DNA from: Firmicutes bacterium HGW-Firmicutes-12
Lineage (GTDB): Bacteria; Bacillota; Peptococcia; DRI-13; PHAD01
DNA: 43,945 nucleotides
Assembly (NCBI GenBank): GCA_002841595.1
Contig: PHAD01000009.1
Coordinates: 1-43,945 of the forward strand
Direction: 5' to 3'
Position numbers and translations under genes: made by a program. Below are positions 24,334 to 33,015 of the stretch, piece by piece; position 1 is the first letter of the stretch; every line of letters begins with the position of its first letter. The notes under the pieces were generated by a model. The model did not search any database and was not told the DNA's origin. It saw nothing but the letters and a program-made list of their open reading frames with translations.

Positions 24334-25077
24334 TTAAATGAGCCCGCCGTTGACACGCAAAGTTTGACCGCTGACCCAATGGGCTTTATCACTAACCAGG
24401 AATTCAATAACATCGGCAACATCTTGTGTTTCTCCGTGACGACCAAAAGCATTCATTTTCTTCATGTTTTCCAGTTCCTGTTCGGTTCTTTGCGACCGGA
24501 GAAGTTCAGTGTAAACCGGTCCGGGCGCAACGGCGTTTACTGTAATCTGTTTAGGCCCGAATTCTTGCGCGGCCTGGCGCGTGATTTGTTCCACAGCTCC
24601 TTTAGTCCCACAGTATACAGTGAAATTTTTATACATTTGCCCGTTTACCGAAGTTGAAATATTTACTATACTGCCGTTGTTCTCCATGTACTCAAGCGCT
24701 TTTTGGCAACAAAAATAGGTTCCTTTAACATTTACAGCATATTGGATGTCGAATTCAGCTTCCGTTATTTGGGCCATAGGTTTATTAATGGCAACACCTG
24801 CGTTGTTGATTAGAATATCGACTTTACCGAATACGGCGATGGTTTCCTGAAATAACTTCTCTGTTTCACTGACTTTTGTAATATCTGCACAAATAGCTAC
24901 CGCTTTGCCACCATTTTGTATAATGCCGTTAACCACTTCTGCAGCTTTTTCGGGCGTTTTCGAGTAATTGATCACAACACTCGCACCTGCTGTTGCTAGC
25001 CGTTCAGCAACCGTACGGCCTATTCCTCTTGATGATCCGGTAATAATTGCTACTTTTCCTTCCAAACACTTTTTCAT
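24334..25077 (-). CDS. Short-chain dehydrogenase/reductase (FabG-like)
   Basis: This 247-residue classical SDR has TGSSRGIG at 13-20, NNAG at 91-94, Ser141/Ser143 and Tyr155-x3-Lys159 (YCGTK), plus the usual C-terminal SGQTLRVNGG. An NADP(H)-type Arg follows the glycine motif (SSRGIGR). SD AGGAGG lies about 9 bases before the ATG. It stands alone between two terminable regions and behind a palindromic operator, which suggests an inducible stand-alone oxidoreductase rather than housekeeping FabG. The substrate is unknown. Confidence 0.9.
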   Translation of the reverse strand: MKKCLEGKVAIITGSSRGIGRTVAERLATAGASVVINYSKTPEKAAEVVNGIIQNGGKAVAICADITKVSETEKLFQETIAVFGKVDILINNAGVAINKPMAQITEAEFDIQYAVNVKGTYFCCQKALEYMENNGSIVNISTSVNGQMYKNFTVYCGTKGAVEQITRQAAQEFGPKQITVNAVAPGPVYTELLRSQRTEQELENMKKMNAFGRHGETQDVADVIEFLVSDKAHWVSGQTLRVNGGLI

Positions 25078-25390
25078 TGCGATTAGCCTCCTATCTTAAT
25101 TTATTAAATATATCAACGGATTACTCCGTTAATCACAGTATTATTTATTATTGCAATCTGCACATAAATTAGAACTTAGTTCTAATTATAATTGATGTAA
25201 CGAGATCCGACAATAAAAAATATGATATAATATCAAAAACCATCCTGTATTAAGAACTACTCATGTTTTAGGGCGGATGTCTTTTTTGAATATACAGTTT
25301 GAAAACTGCATGAGGCTTGAAATAACGAATTAAATCATATAAAATAAGATACTAGATTGATTTGAAAACGTAGCGAAAGGATATTTGAAT
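25078..25390. other. Divergent intergenic region
   Basis: Besides the SDR promoter/operator there is a small AACGGA/TCCGTT hairpin (25115-25130) in the SDR leader. I could not pick a clear rightward promoter for the AAA gene. Confidence 0.45.
25167..25213 (-). promoter_or_regulatory. Promoter with operator palindrome for the minus-strand SDR
   Basis: On the minus strand, TTGTCG (25213-25208), a 17-base spacer and TATAAT (25190-25185) make a promoter. A perfect 9-bp palindrome AATTAGAAC-TTA-GTTCTAATT (25167-25187) overlaps the -10, as expected for MarR/TetR-type repression. Confidence 0.65.
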
Positions 25391-26215
25391 ATGAAAGAAT
25401 TCTGTGGGAGCCGGGGCTATGTTGCTTCGGACGACTTATTGCGAAGTGTGAATATTGCGATTGCCCTGCAAAAACCCCTTCTAATTAGAGGTGAACCTGG
25501 TACAGGGAAGACCATGCTTGCCGAAGCTGTCGCCGAGACGCTTGGGATGGAGCTTATTGTATGGAATATTAAGTCTACAACCAAGGCCCAGGATGGGCTA
25601 TATGTCTATGATACAGTGCAGCGCCTTTATGACAGCCAGTTTGGTAATGAAAGTGTTGATCAGATTGCAAAATATATTAAGTTTGGCAAGCTGGGAACGG
25701 CGTTTAAAAAAGAGAAACAGGTCGTTCTTTTGATCGATGAGATTGACAAAGCCGACCTTGAATTTCCGAATGATCTGCTTTGGGAACTTGATAAAATGGA
25801 ATTTTATATTCCGGAAACCGAAGAGACAGTGAAAGCAAAGGTCAGGCCCGTGGTAATTATCACGTCAAACGCTGAGAAAGAATTACCGGATGCATTTCTG
25901 CGACGCTGTATTTTTCACTACATTAATTTTCCGGACCAAGAAATGATGGAGAACATTGTCCGTGTCCATTTTGAAGATTTGGATCATAATCTTCTGCGGC
26001 AGGCGCTAAAAACATTTTATTCGATCCGTGATTTGCGTGGGCTTCAAAAAAGGCCAAGCACCTCAGAACTGATTGACTGGATACAAGCGCTGCAAATAGG
26101 CGGCATCGCTCCGCAGCGTATTGCAGAAGAAATGCCTTTTGTCGGGGTTCTGTTGAAGAAAGACGAAGATTTTGCTGTTCTCTCTCGCGGTGAGAACGCA
26201 AAGCGCGTTGGGTAA
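25391..26215 (+). CDS. MoxR-type AAA+ ATPase
   Basis: This 274-residue AAA+ protein has Walker A GEPGTGKT (34-41), Walker B VVLLIDEIDKAD (from 111), a sensor-1 ITSN segment and sensor-2-like ALRRCIFHY arginine region. It has the MoxR layout: short, single domain, with a C-terminal lid. The ATG at 25391 is 10 bases from AAAGG; an in-frame TTG at 25385 is less likely. The stop is 6 bases before the VWA gene, so they form a pair. MoxR/VWA partners usually act as chaperones that insert metals or remodel protein complexes. The client is not encoded nearby. Confidence 0.9.
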   Translation: MKEFCGSRGYVASDDLLRSVNIAIALQKPLLIRGEPGTGKTMLAEAVAETLGMELIVWNIKSTTKAQDGLYVYDTVQRLYDSQFGNESVDQIAKYIKFGKLGTAFKKEKQVVLLIDEIDKADLEFPNDLLWELDKMEFYIPETEETVKAKVRPVVIITSNAEKELPDAFLRRCIFHYINFPDQEMMENIVRVHFEDLDHNLLRQALKTFYSIRDLRGLQKRPSTSELIDWIQALQIGGIAPQRIAEEMPFVGVLLKKDEDFAVLSRGENAKRVG

Positions 26216-26221
26216 GAGATA

Positions 26222-27436
26222 ATGTTTACTTCTTTTTTCTACCTATTGAAGGCAAGGGGATTAAATGTGTCACTGCAAGAGTGGTTTACCCTGCTGGAAG
26301 GATTGCAGCTTGAGCTGCACGAATCCAGCTTGACGGGTTTCTATCACCTTGCACGCGCGACGCTTGTAAAAACTGAGGCGGATTTTGACAAGTTTGATCT
26401 TGCTTTTGTTGAATTTTTTAAAGGGATCAAAGCATATGATGAACTACCGGAGGAGTTCCTTGAATGGTTGTCAACACCGATCGATGGGAGTTACTTTGAT
26501 CAAGAAGCATTTGCTGGTGATGCAAAACTTGATATGGAAGAACTTCGCCGTAAATTCGAGGAACGGCTGAAAGAACAGAATGAACGCCACGATGGAGGTA
26601 ATTATTGGGTTGGAACCGGCGGAACGTCTCCTTTTGGCAATTCAGGCTATCACCCTGGAGGGATCCGGGTAGGGGGGGCTGGAATTAGTCAGAGCGCCCT
26701 TAAGATAGCCGGAGAACGAAATTATCGAGACTTTAGAGAAGACAACGTACTGGAAGATAGGCAGTTTCAGATGGCTTTTCGGTCTTTACGACAGTTTTCA
26801 TCCAATGAGGATGGTCCGATAGATGAACTTAAGCTTGATGAGACGATCGATAAAACCTGTAAAAACGCAGGGAAATTGAAGTTGGTATTCGGGCGGCCTA
26901 GGCGTAACGCCGTGAAGTTGCTTGTTTTGTTTGATTCAGGTGGATCTATGTGGAGGTATGCCAAGCTTTGCAGTTCACTGTTTCAGGCAGCGAGCAAATC
27001 CAATCATTTTAAAGATTTAAAGACTTATTATTTTCATAATTGTTTCTATAATCGGCTTTATACCACACCATATTGTACAGATGTGGAAAGCGTTGAGACA
27101 GATTGGGTGCTGCAAAATTTGAAAAGTGATTATAGGGTTATTGTGGTGGGGGACGCCTCCATGGATCCCTATGAGTTACTTAAGCCGGGAGGCTGTCTTT
27201 ATTACTATCACTACAATGACGACAATCGCTACAATAAAGAGCCCGGTATTGAATGGGTTCGTCGTTTTAGTAAAAGATATAAAAAAATGATCTGGATCAA
27301 TCCTGTGGACCCATCGAAATGGGAGTCGGGGCACGGTTCAACTACCATTAAAAAAATAAAAGAGGAAGTTCCAATGTATCACCTATCGGTTGACGGTCTG
27401 CAAGCTGGATTAAAAAGCTTGATAGCAGCGAGATAG
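26222..27436 (+). CDS. VWA-domain protein, CoxE/YehP-like partner of the AAA ATPase
   Basis: This 404-residue cytoplasmic protein has no signal peptide. The N-terminal half is helical (FYLLKARGLNVSLQEWFTLL, resembling CoxE-family starts) with a glycine-rich hinge (GGNYWVGTGGTSPFGNSGY). The C-terminal half is a von Willebrand A domain with MIDAS DSGGSM at 238-243, where an Mg ion would bind, and a later GDASMDPYEL. It is encoded immediately after the MoxR-type ATPase, consistent with the two acting together. The pair is followed by a terminator and forms a compact two-gene unit. Confidence 0.87.
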   Translation: MFTSFFYLLKARGLNVSLQEWFTLLEGLQLELHESSLTGFYHLARATLVKTEADFDKFDLAFVEFFKGIKAYDELPEEFLEWLSTPIDGSYFDQEAFAGDAKLDMEELRRKFEERLKEQNERHDGGNYWVGTGGTSPFGNSGYHPGGIRVGGAGISQSALKIAGERNYRDFREDNVLEDRQFQMAFRSLRQFSSNEDGPIDELKLDETIDKTCKNAGKLKLVFGRPRRNAVKLLVLFDSGGSMWRYAKLCSSLFQAASKSNHFKDLKTYYFHNCFYNRLYTTPYCTDVESVETDWVLQNLKSDYRVIVVGDASMDPYELLKPGGCLYYYHYNDDNRYNKEPGIEWVRRFSKRYKKMIWINPVDPSKWESGHGSTTIKKIKEEVPMYHLSVDGLQAGLKSLIAAR

Positions 27437-27472
27437 AAAGCAAGCATATTGCTCCACCAAAGAACGCAATGG

Positions 27473-27500
27473 CTCCAGAGAATTTTCTCTGGAGTTTTAA
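27473..27500 (+). terminator. Terminator after the VWA gene
   Basis: CTCCAGAGA (27473-27481) pairs with TCTCTGGAG (27486-27494), loop ATTT, followed by TTTTAAGTTTTC. Confidence 0.8.
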
Positions 27501-27571
27501 GTTTTCTTGAGAAGAAACCGTATAACCAAACTCCTATAGCTTGGCGGTGTTCATTAACAGAAGATTTATAA

Positions 27572-27673
27572 GATGTAAAAGGACAAAGAATGGCCAAACG
27601 GGTACTGGAAGTTGCCGTCGGAGGCTATAACATCATTATGTTTAATACAATAACAAGCAAGTTGAAATTGTAG
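27572..27673 (+). pseudogene. Fragment of a ComM/YifB-type Mg-chelatase-like ATPase
   Basis: The 33 residues before a stop read DVKGQRMAKRVLEVAVGGYN..., matching the GQxxAKRALEVAAAGGHN region just before the Walker A of ComM/YifB. Nothing before or after it continues the gene. It is a short relic. Confidence 0.6.
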
Positions 27674-27815
27674 GTTCATGTCAAAATTGGAAAATTAAGC
27701 AAAAAATATTGAAGGATTGAATGCCTTTTATAGAGAAGTAGTATGTTATATTTACAAATTAGAAAGATTGCCACCATAACGTCTGTGGGAGGTAAGACGC
27801 AAAGGAGCTGACACG

Positions 27816-29993
27816 ATGCAGGATAAAGCGATTCAAATACTGCAGGAATATTTCGGATATTCTGGATTCAAACAGGGACAAAAATCTATTATTGATGAAA
27901 TATTAAAAGGACATGATATACTAGGCATCATGCCGACAGGAGCGGGCAAATCGCTATGCTTCCAGATACCGGCACTGGCGCTTGAAGGTACAACGATAGT
28001 CGTTTCGCCTCTTATTTCTCTCATGAAAGACCAGGTGGACACCTTAAACGAAATGGGCATTAAGGCGGCTTTCATCAACAGTTCTCTGGGTTTGCAGGAA
28101 TACCGCAATATCACCTCAAATGCACAAGCTGGGGCATACAAATTGCTGTATATAGCTCCGGAAAGGTTAGAGAGCGAGAGCTTTTGGGAGCTTTTATCGG
28201 CGATGCGCATTTCCTTTGTTGCCGTAGATGAGGCTCATTGCGTTTCAGAGTGGGGGCATGATTTCAGACCGAGCTACACCAAAATCGCCGATATGATAGC
28301 AAAACTGCCGAAGCGTCCGGCGGTAGCCGCCTTTACAGCTACCGCAACTTCGAAGGTTCAAGAGGATATCATTGAGTTGTTGATGCTGAAGCAGCCTTAT
28401 GTTTTGGTAACCGGATTTGACCGTGAAAACCTGTATTTTGAGGTAGCCAAACCAACCGATAAATATAATTTTCTTGTGGATTATATAGGAAAAAACGGTG
28501 GAAATTCAGGAATTGTTTATTGCTCAACAAGGAAAACGGTAGAGAATGTATGCGAAAGACTGAATAAGCAAGGCATTTCAGTAACCCGATATCACGCGGG
28601 TCTTAGCGAAGGTGAGAGAACAGCCAATCAGGAGGCATTCATTTATGACAGAGTGCAGGTCATAGTTGCGACAAATGCTTTTGGAATGGGAATCGACAAG
28701 TCTAATATCCGTTATGTTATCCACTACAATATGCCAAAAGCCATGGAAAACTATTACCAGGAGGCAGGCAGAGCAGGCCGGGACGGAGAAAAAGCCGAGT
28801 GTATCCTACTTTACAGTGCGGCGGATACGGTTACAAATAAATTACTTATCGAAAACAGCGGTGGGAACGCAGATAACGCGAACGACTACAAAAAGCTGCA
28901 GGAAATGGTGGATTACAGCAATACCGACGGCTGCTTGAGAGCGTACATATTGAGCTATTTCAGCGAAACGGACTTACCGCAGATGTGCGATAACTGCGGA
29001 AACTGCTTGGGAAGCGTTGCGCACACCAATATCACCATAGAGGCGCAAAAGATACTCTCCTGCATAAAAAGAACGGGAGAGCGGTTTGGAAGCATAGTGA
29101 TCACCGATGTTTTGAGGGGTATTAATTCCCAAAAGATAAAAGCTATGAATTATGACAAGCTGCCAACGTTCGGTATAATGAAGGAGTATTCCAAGGAAAC
29201 AATCAAAGAGATTATTGCATACCTAGTTGCGGAAAATTTCGTAGATGTAAGAGGTGACAAGTATCCGGTTCTTGCATTGAGCTCCAAAGCCTACGGTTTT
29301 TTAAAGAATGGCGATGAACTCTATATAAAGCGGTTAATAACAAAGGATCATCCGAAAATACAGAAAACTGAGATTAAGATAGATACAGAGTTGTTCGAAA
29401 AACTTCGCCGGCTAAGGAAGGAAATTGCCGACAAACAGAATGTGCCGCCCTTTGTCGTGTTCTCTGATGCAACACTGAATGATATGTGCCGCAAGCTGTC
29501 TGCAACCGATGAAGCCTTGCTTGCCGTCTCCGGTGTGGGAAAATTCAAGCTTGAAAAGTATGGTGACCTCTTTGCTGCAGCCATAAATGAGTATATCTGC
29601 GAAAATAACATCACGCCGCCGGAGATTGCTGAAGCAAAAAGTGAGAAACAAAAACCTTTAAAACAGTCCGAAAAAGAACCGAAAAAAGACACGCGGCTTA
29701 TCACTTATGAGCTTTATACGAGTGGAAGAACAACTGAGGGAATTTGCCATGAACGGGGACTATCGAAAATAACGGTAGAGGGGCATCTGCTTGATTGTCT
29801 GGAGAGGGGGTTGCCGCTTGAATATGAGTGCTTCATTCCCGAAGATGCGGAGCCGGAAATTATGCTGGCAATTGAAACCTACGGCACAGAAAAGCTGAAA
29901 CCCATCAAGGAAGCTTTGTCGCCGGAGATATCGTATACGGCAATAAAATTTGCAGTATGGAAATATAAAAGTATGTACTATTCTGTCAAATGA
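27816..29993 (+). CDS. recQ: RecQ-type DNA helicase
   Basis: This 725-residue ATP-dependent 3'-5' DNA helicase is used in recombination and fork repair. A Q-like FGYSGFKQGQ motif comes first, then Walker A TGAGKS (41-46), DEAH box (138-141, VAVDEAHCVSEWGHDF), FTATAT, and IVATNAFGMGIDKSNIRYVIHY and QEAGRAGRDG in the second RecA domain. A zinc cluster CDNCGNC is near 385-395, followed by an RQC-like wing. An HRDC domain (about 527-595, FSDATLNDMCRKL) and an extra C-terminal helix-turn-helix (about 630-675, YTSGRTTEGICHERGLSKITVEGHL) follow. SD AAAGGAG precedes the ATG. It is complete and typical of longer Firmicute RecQ. Confidence 0.95.
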   Translation: MQDKAIQILQEYFGYSGFKQGQKSIIDEILKGHDILGIMPTGAGKSLCFQIPALALEGTTIVVSPLISLMKDQVDTLNEMGIKAAFINSSLGLQEYRNITSNAQAGAYKLLYIAPERLESESFWELLSAMRISFVAVDEAHCVSEWGHDFRPSYTKIADMIAKLPKRPAVAAFTATATSKVQEDIIELLMLKQPYVLVTGFDRENLYFEVAKPTDKYNFLVDYIGKNGGNSGIVYCSTRKTVENVCERLNKQGISVTRYHAGLSEGERTANQEAFIYDRVQVIVATNAFGMGIDKSNIRYVIHYNMPKAMENYYQEAGRAGRDGEKAECILLYSAADTVTNKLLIENSGGNADNANDYKKLQEMVDYSNTDGCLRAYILSYFSETDLPQMCDNCGNCLGSVAHTNITIEAQKILSCIKRTGERFGSIVITDVLRGINSQKIKAMNYDKLPTFGIMKEYSKETIKEIIAYLVAENFVDVRGDKYPVLALSSKAYGFLKNGDELYIKRLITKDHPKIQKTEIKIDTELFEKLRRLRKEIADKQNVPPFVVFSDATLNDMCRKLSATDEALLAVSGVGKFKLEKYGDLFAAAINEYICENNITPPEIAEAKSEKQKPLKQSEKEPKKDTRLITYELYTSGRTTEGICHERGLSKITVEGHLLDCLERGLPLEYECFIPEDAEPEIMLAIETYGTEKLKPIKEALSPEISYTAIKFAVWKYKSMYYSVK

Positions 29994-30055
29994 ATATGGT
30001 GAAAAGAATGTATAAGGTTAGTTTTTAAATCTTCGATATTTCTGCTTACTGCTAT

Positions 30056-31132
30056 TTGGCTTTTCGGGAATTATCATTTCAATCAATTTCTGTTCTAACG
30101 CTGGCAACATCAATATTTGGCAAGTTTCGTGGAGGACCTGCAAAAGTTGCTGTTGTTGGAAGTGCTTTAATGGGTACAATATCTGGTAGTGCTGTTGCAA
30201 ATGTTGCTGGAACCGGTTGTATAACTATACCGTTAATGAAAAAGACGGGATATGATTCTAAAAGTGCTGCTGCTATTGAAGCTGTTGCTTCAAGTGGAGG
30301 ATTGATTATGCCACCAATAATGGGAGCGGCCGCATTTGTTATGTCAGAGTTTTTAGGGGTACCTTATTTAAAAATTATAGTTGCAGCAATTATACCGGCA
30401 CTATTATATTATATAGCAGTATTTGTTGCTGTTGATTGCAAAGCAGCCCGTATGGGGCTAGTGGGGATGCCTAAAGAAGAATTACCTAATTTCAAGGAAG
30501 TCATCAAATCAGGTTTTAAGTTTATTATTCCATTATTAATACTGACATATCTTATAGTTGTTGTAATGTCTTCGCCACAAAAAGCAGCTTTTTGGGGTAT
30601 TATTTCTATAATAGTGATTCATGCATTTGAATTGATAAAAAATAAAAAATATGGCGAGTTAAAAGGTATATTTGATATATTTGAGGAAGGGTCAAAACAA
30701 GGTCTATCAATAATAGTTGCCTGTGCCTGTGCTGGTATAGTAGTTGGTGTAATTTCACTTACTGGAGTTGGATTTATGTTATCAGGTGCATTGGTAGAAA
30801 TAGGTGGTCAAAACTTATTTTTATTGTTGTTTATAACTATGTGTACTTCAATAGTATTAGGGATGGGTTTACCTGTTACTGCCTGTTATATAATACTTGC
30901 TGTCTTGGCAGCACCAGCATTAGTGAATTTAGGAGTTAACCCAATAGCTGCTCATTTATTTGTTATGTATTTTGGGGTGCTTTCCGGAATAACTCCACCT
31001 GTCGCATTAGCTGCATATGTTGGTGCTGGCATAGCTGAAGCTAAACCTATGGCCGTTTCTATTGAAGCATGCAAAATAGGAATTGTAGCCTTTATTCTAC
31101 ACTCAATTAAGATAAATTCAGGCATCCAATGA
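30056..31132 (+). pseudogene. Fused TRAP permease (4TM/12TM type), N-terminally truncated
   Basis: About 358 residues form the C-terminal half of a DctQM-fusion TRAP permease (GGPAKVAVVGSALMGTISGSAVANVAGTG..., ASSGGLIMPPIMGAAAFVMSEFLG, and SGITPPVALAAYVGAGIAEA). The fused small subunit and first helices are missing. The bases before 30090 include a piece in another register (FGFSGIIIS), so a frameshift adds to the truncation. There is no ribosome site at 30056. The 5' join lies about 60 bases after recQ. It is dead unless a short form is made. Confidence 0.8.
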
Positions 31133-31175
31133 CCTTGATACAAATTCAGGGCTATTGGATGCCTTGATTGTTTTT
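31120..31175 (+). terminator. Terminator after the TRAP remnant
   Basis: AGGCATCCAAT (31120-31130) pairs with ATTGGATGCCT (31154-31164), followed by TGATTGTTTTT. Confidence 0.65.
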
Positions 31176-31275
31176 GGGAAACTCAAATACTTGACTTGTC
31201 CTCAAGCGAATTTGACGATGTCCCTTCTTATGATGTTATCTATGCTTGTGCAAGGTTTATATATCACGTGGATAG

Positions 31276-31653
31276 CAAAAAGGTGCGCCGATCTATTTCG
31301 ATCAACTGGCATACGAGGCTGATGGAATCGTTGTGATTAATCGGGTAAAACTGCATATAGCGTTTCGTGCGCACTATGAAAGTGGATTGTTAAAGATGCT
31401 GTCTGTAGGGCTTGGAAAACAGGCTGGAGCGGATACATATCATGCGAAAGGCCTTGATCAGTTGGGGAAATATGTAGCAGAGGCGGGCGAATTCATACTA
31501 AACAGTCTCAATATCATCATGGGAGTCGCAATATTGGTAAATGCTCACGAGGAAACGAGCAGAATAGAAATCTTGAAGAAACAGGAAATCCTTCAAATAA
31601 TCATAGTTGACACAATTGGAACAAAAACTATTAAATGCTGTAACATCAGATAA
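31276..31653 (+). pseudogene. LarA/DUF2088-type (lactate racemase-like) gene fragment
   Basis: The stretch APIYFDQLAYEADGIVVINRVKLHIAFRAHYESGLLKMLSVGLGKQAGADTYH (quoted by key segments) matches the DUF2088 region of nickel-dependent lactate racemase-like proteins. There 'VNRVKPHTxFxGxxESGLMKMxxIGLGKxxGA' is characteristic. Sequence before and after (including AEAGEFILNSLNIIMGVAILVNAHEETSRIE) continues the family, but the N-terminal Ni-cofactor part and C-terminus are absent. It is a remnant. Confidence 0.65.
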
Positions 31654-31719
31654 GACAAACTGCAAAAATCAATGGATATAATAAAAGCATAGTAAAAATA
31701 AATTAAAAGGAGAATGACA

Positions 31720-32532
31720 ATGAAATTACATTCAAAAAAATTCATTGGCATATTTGTTGTTGGAGGGTTATTATTAACGGCAGGAACCATCACTTATGCA
31801 AGTAATGTCTCTACTAACTCTTCTAGCAATCCAAATTCCGTTGGTGGACATTTCAAGCAAGGATGTCCTGAAGGCATGGGAGGACCTGGAGGTGGTGATA
31901 GACATACATCTAGGGAAAAGGACAAAATGGTTAATGCTCAAGAGGGTATACAGAACCTCACTGAAAGTTTAGTTTTAGCTAATATCATTACTAATGATAC
32001 AGCTGAAAAGATGATTACATTCCAGGAAGATAAAACTACTGCGCGCCAAGCTGAAATGGCAAAGCTAAAAAATATGACTGATGCTGAACGCAAAGCTTAT
32101 TTCGAAAGCCAAAAGGATATCAAGCCTTCTGTAAGACCCAATCTACTAGAAGATATGGTTACTGCCGAAATACTGACTCAGGATCAAGCTGATGTTATAG
32201 AGAAATACACCGCAAACCAAGTACAAGCAAAGAAAAATGAACAGCTTAAAGAGCAACTCGACACTCTAGTTAATGACAGTACAATTACTGAGGAACAGGA
32301 AGATAAGATTATAACCTATCTAAAAACGCAGAAGGAAAGCCGCCAAGCTGAAATGGCTAGTCTCAAAGATATGACTGATGCTGAACGCAAAGCATATTTT
32401 GAAAGCCAAAAGGATATCAAGCCTTCAGCAAGATCCAAGTCCCTTGAAGATTTGGTTACAGCGGGAATACTGACTCAGGATCAAGCTGATGCAGTTTCAA
32501 AATCTTTGCACCCACAACACCCACAATCCTAA
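31720..32532 (+). CDS. Secreted helical protein with a 99-residue internal duplication
   Basis: This is a 270-residue protein. A signal peptide (MKLHSKKFIGIFVVGGLLLTAGTITYA) precedes a short Gly/Pro-rich linker (GCPEGMGGPGGGD). Two repeats follow, starting near RQAEMAKLKNMTDAERKAYF and RQAEMASLKDMTDAERKAYF, each ending LLEDMVTAEILTQDQAD / SLEDLVTAGILTQDQAD. The DNA of the repeats is offset by 297 bases, giving a 99-residue module. It is highly charged and predicted helical. AAGGAG lies 7 bases before the 31720 ATG, so the in-frame 31714 ATG is rejected. Function is unknown; it resembles small extracytoplasmic helical proteins of DUF2680 type. Confidence 0.82.
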   Translation: MKLHSKKFIGIFVVGGLLLTAGTITYASNVSTNSSSNPNSVGGHFKQGCPEGMGGPGGGDRHTSREKDKMVNAQEGIQNLTESLVLANIITNDTAEKMITFQEDKTTARQAEMAKLKNMTDAERKAYFESQKDIKPSVRPNLLEDMVTAEILTQDQADVIEKYTANQVQAKKNEQLKEQLDTLVNDSTITEEQEDKIITYLKTQKESRQAEMASLKDMTDAERKAYFESQKDIKPSARSKSLEDLVTAGILTQDQADAVSKSLHPQHPQS

Positions 32533-32670
32533 TCACCTTAGAACCTTGAAATGCACATCAAGATTGTAAGGTATACTTCGAAAAAACCTTGACTCAGGTG
32601 ATGTAAGAGGAGGATTTCCGCAAACATTTCGTCTGATAAGCATGAAAATCCTACAGAAATATTGGATACT

Positions 32671-32713
32671 AAAAAGATGTTGTCTCAAACTTTTTTGAGA
32701 CAACATCTTTTTT
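32671..32713 (+). terminator. Strong terminator
   Basis: AAAAAGATGTTGTCTCAAA (32671-32689) pairs with 32694-32712, loop CTTT, with T tracts. It separates the duplicated-repeat gene from the giant-protein gene. Confidence 0.85.
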
Positions 32714-33015
32714 CGGCGATTCAAAATATAGGCTCCCAGGGAATGGAAGAAACAGATGAATGATTTTGAATATTATGATTTAAAAAATAGAGTTAAACTT
32801 GTATAAATAAATAAACAATATTAGAATATAAATAATAAATGGTAAAAAAAGGCGACAAGCAGATCATTTGTTTAGATGGAGTAATGTAGGCGTGAGATAA
32901 GCTTTATTAAACTATCCGAATAGTCGGACTATACAAATCATAATAAATATTCACTAACCATAGCTTATATGAATTATGATTTGTGAATGAAAAACATAAA
33001 GGAGGTGGAAGAACT
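32714..33015 (+). promoter_or_regulatory. Leader region of the giant secreted-protein gene
   Basis: A 12-bp inverted repeat ACAAATCATAAT (32933-32944) and ATTATGATTTGT (32973-32984) lies 30-80 bases before the start, with AAAGGAGGTGG ribosome site at about 32998. It may be an operator or leader hairpin. No other gene is seen in this AT-rich stretch. Confidence 0.5.

Larger units (their letters stand above)
27437..27815 (+). other. Intergenic with terminator and comM fragment
   Basis: It contains the AAA/VWA terminator (27473-27500), a comM remnant (27572-27673) and the recQ ribosome site AAAGGAG just before 27816. Confidence 0.6.
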
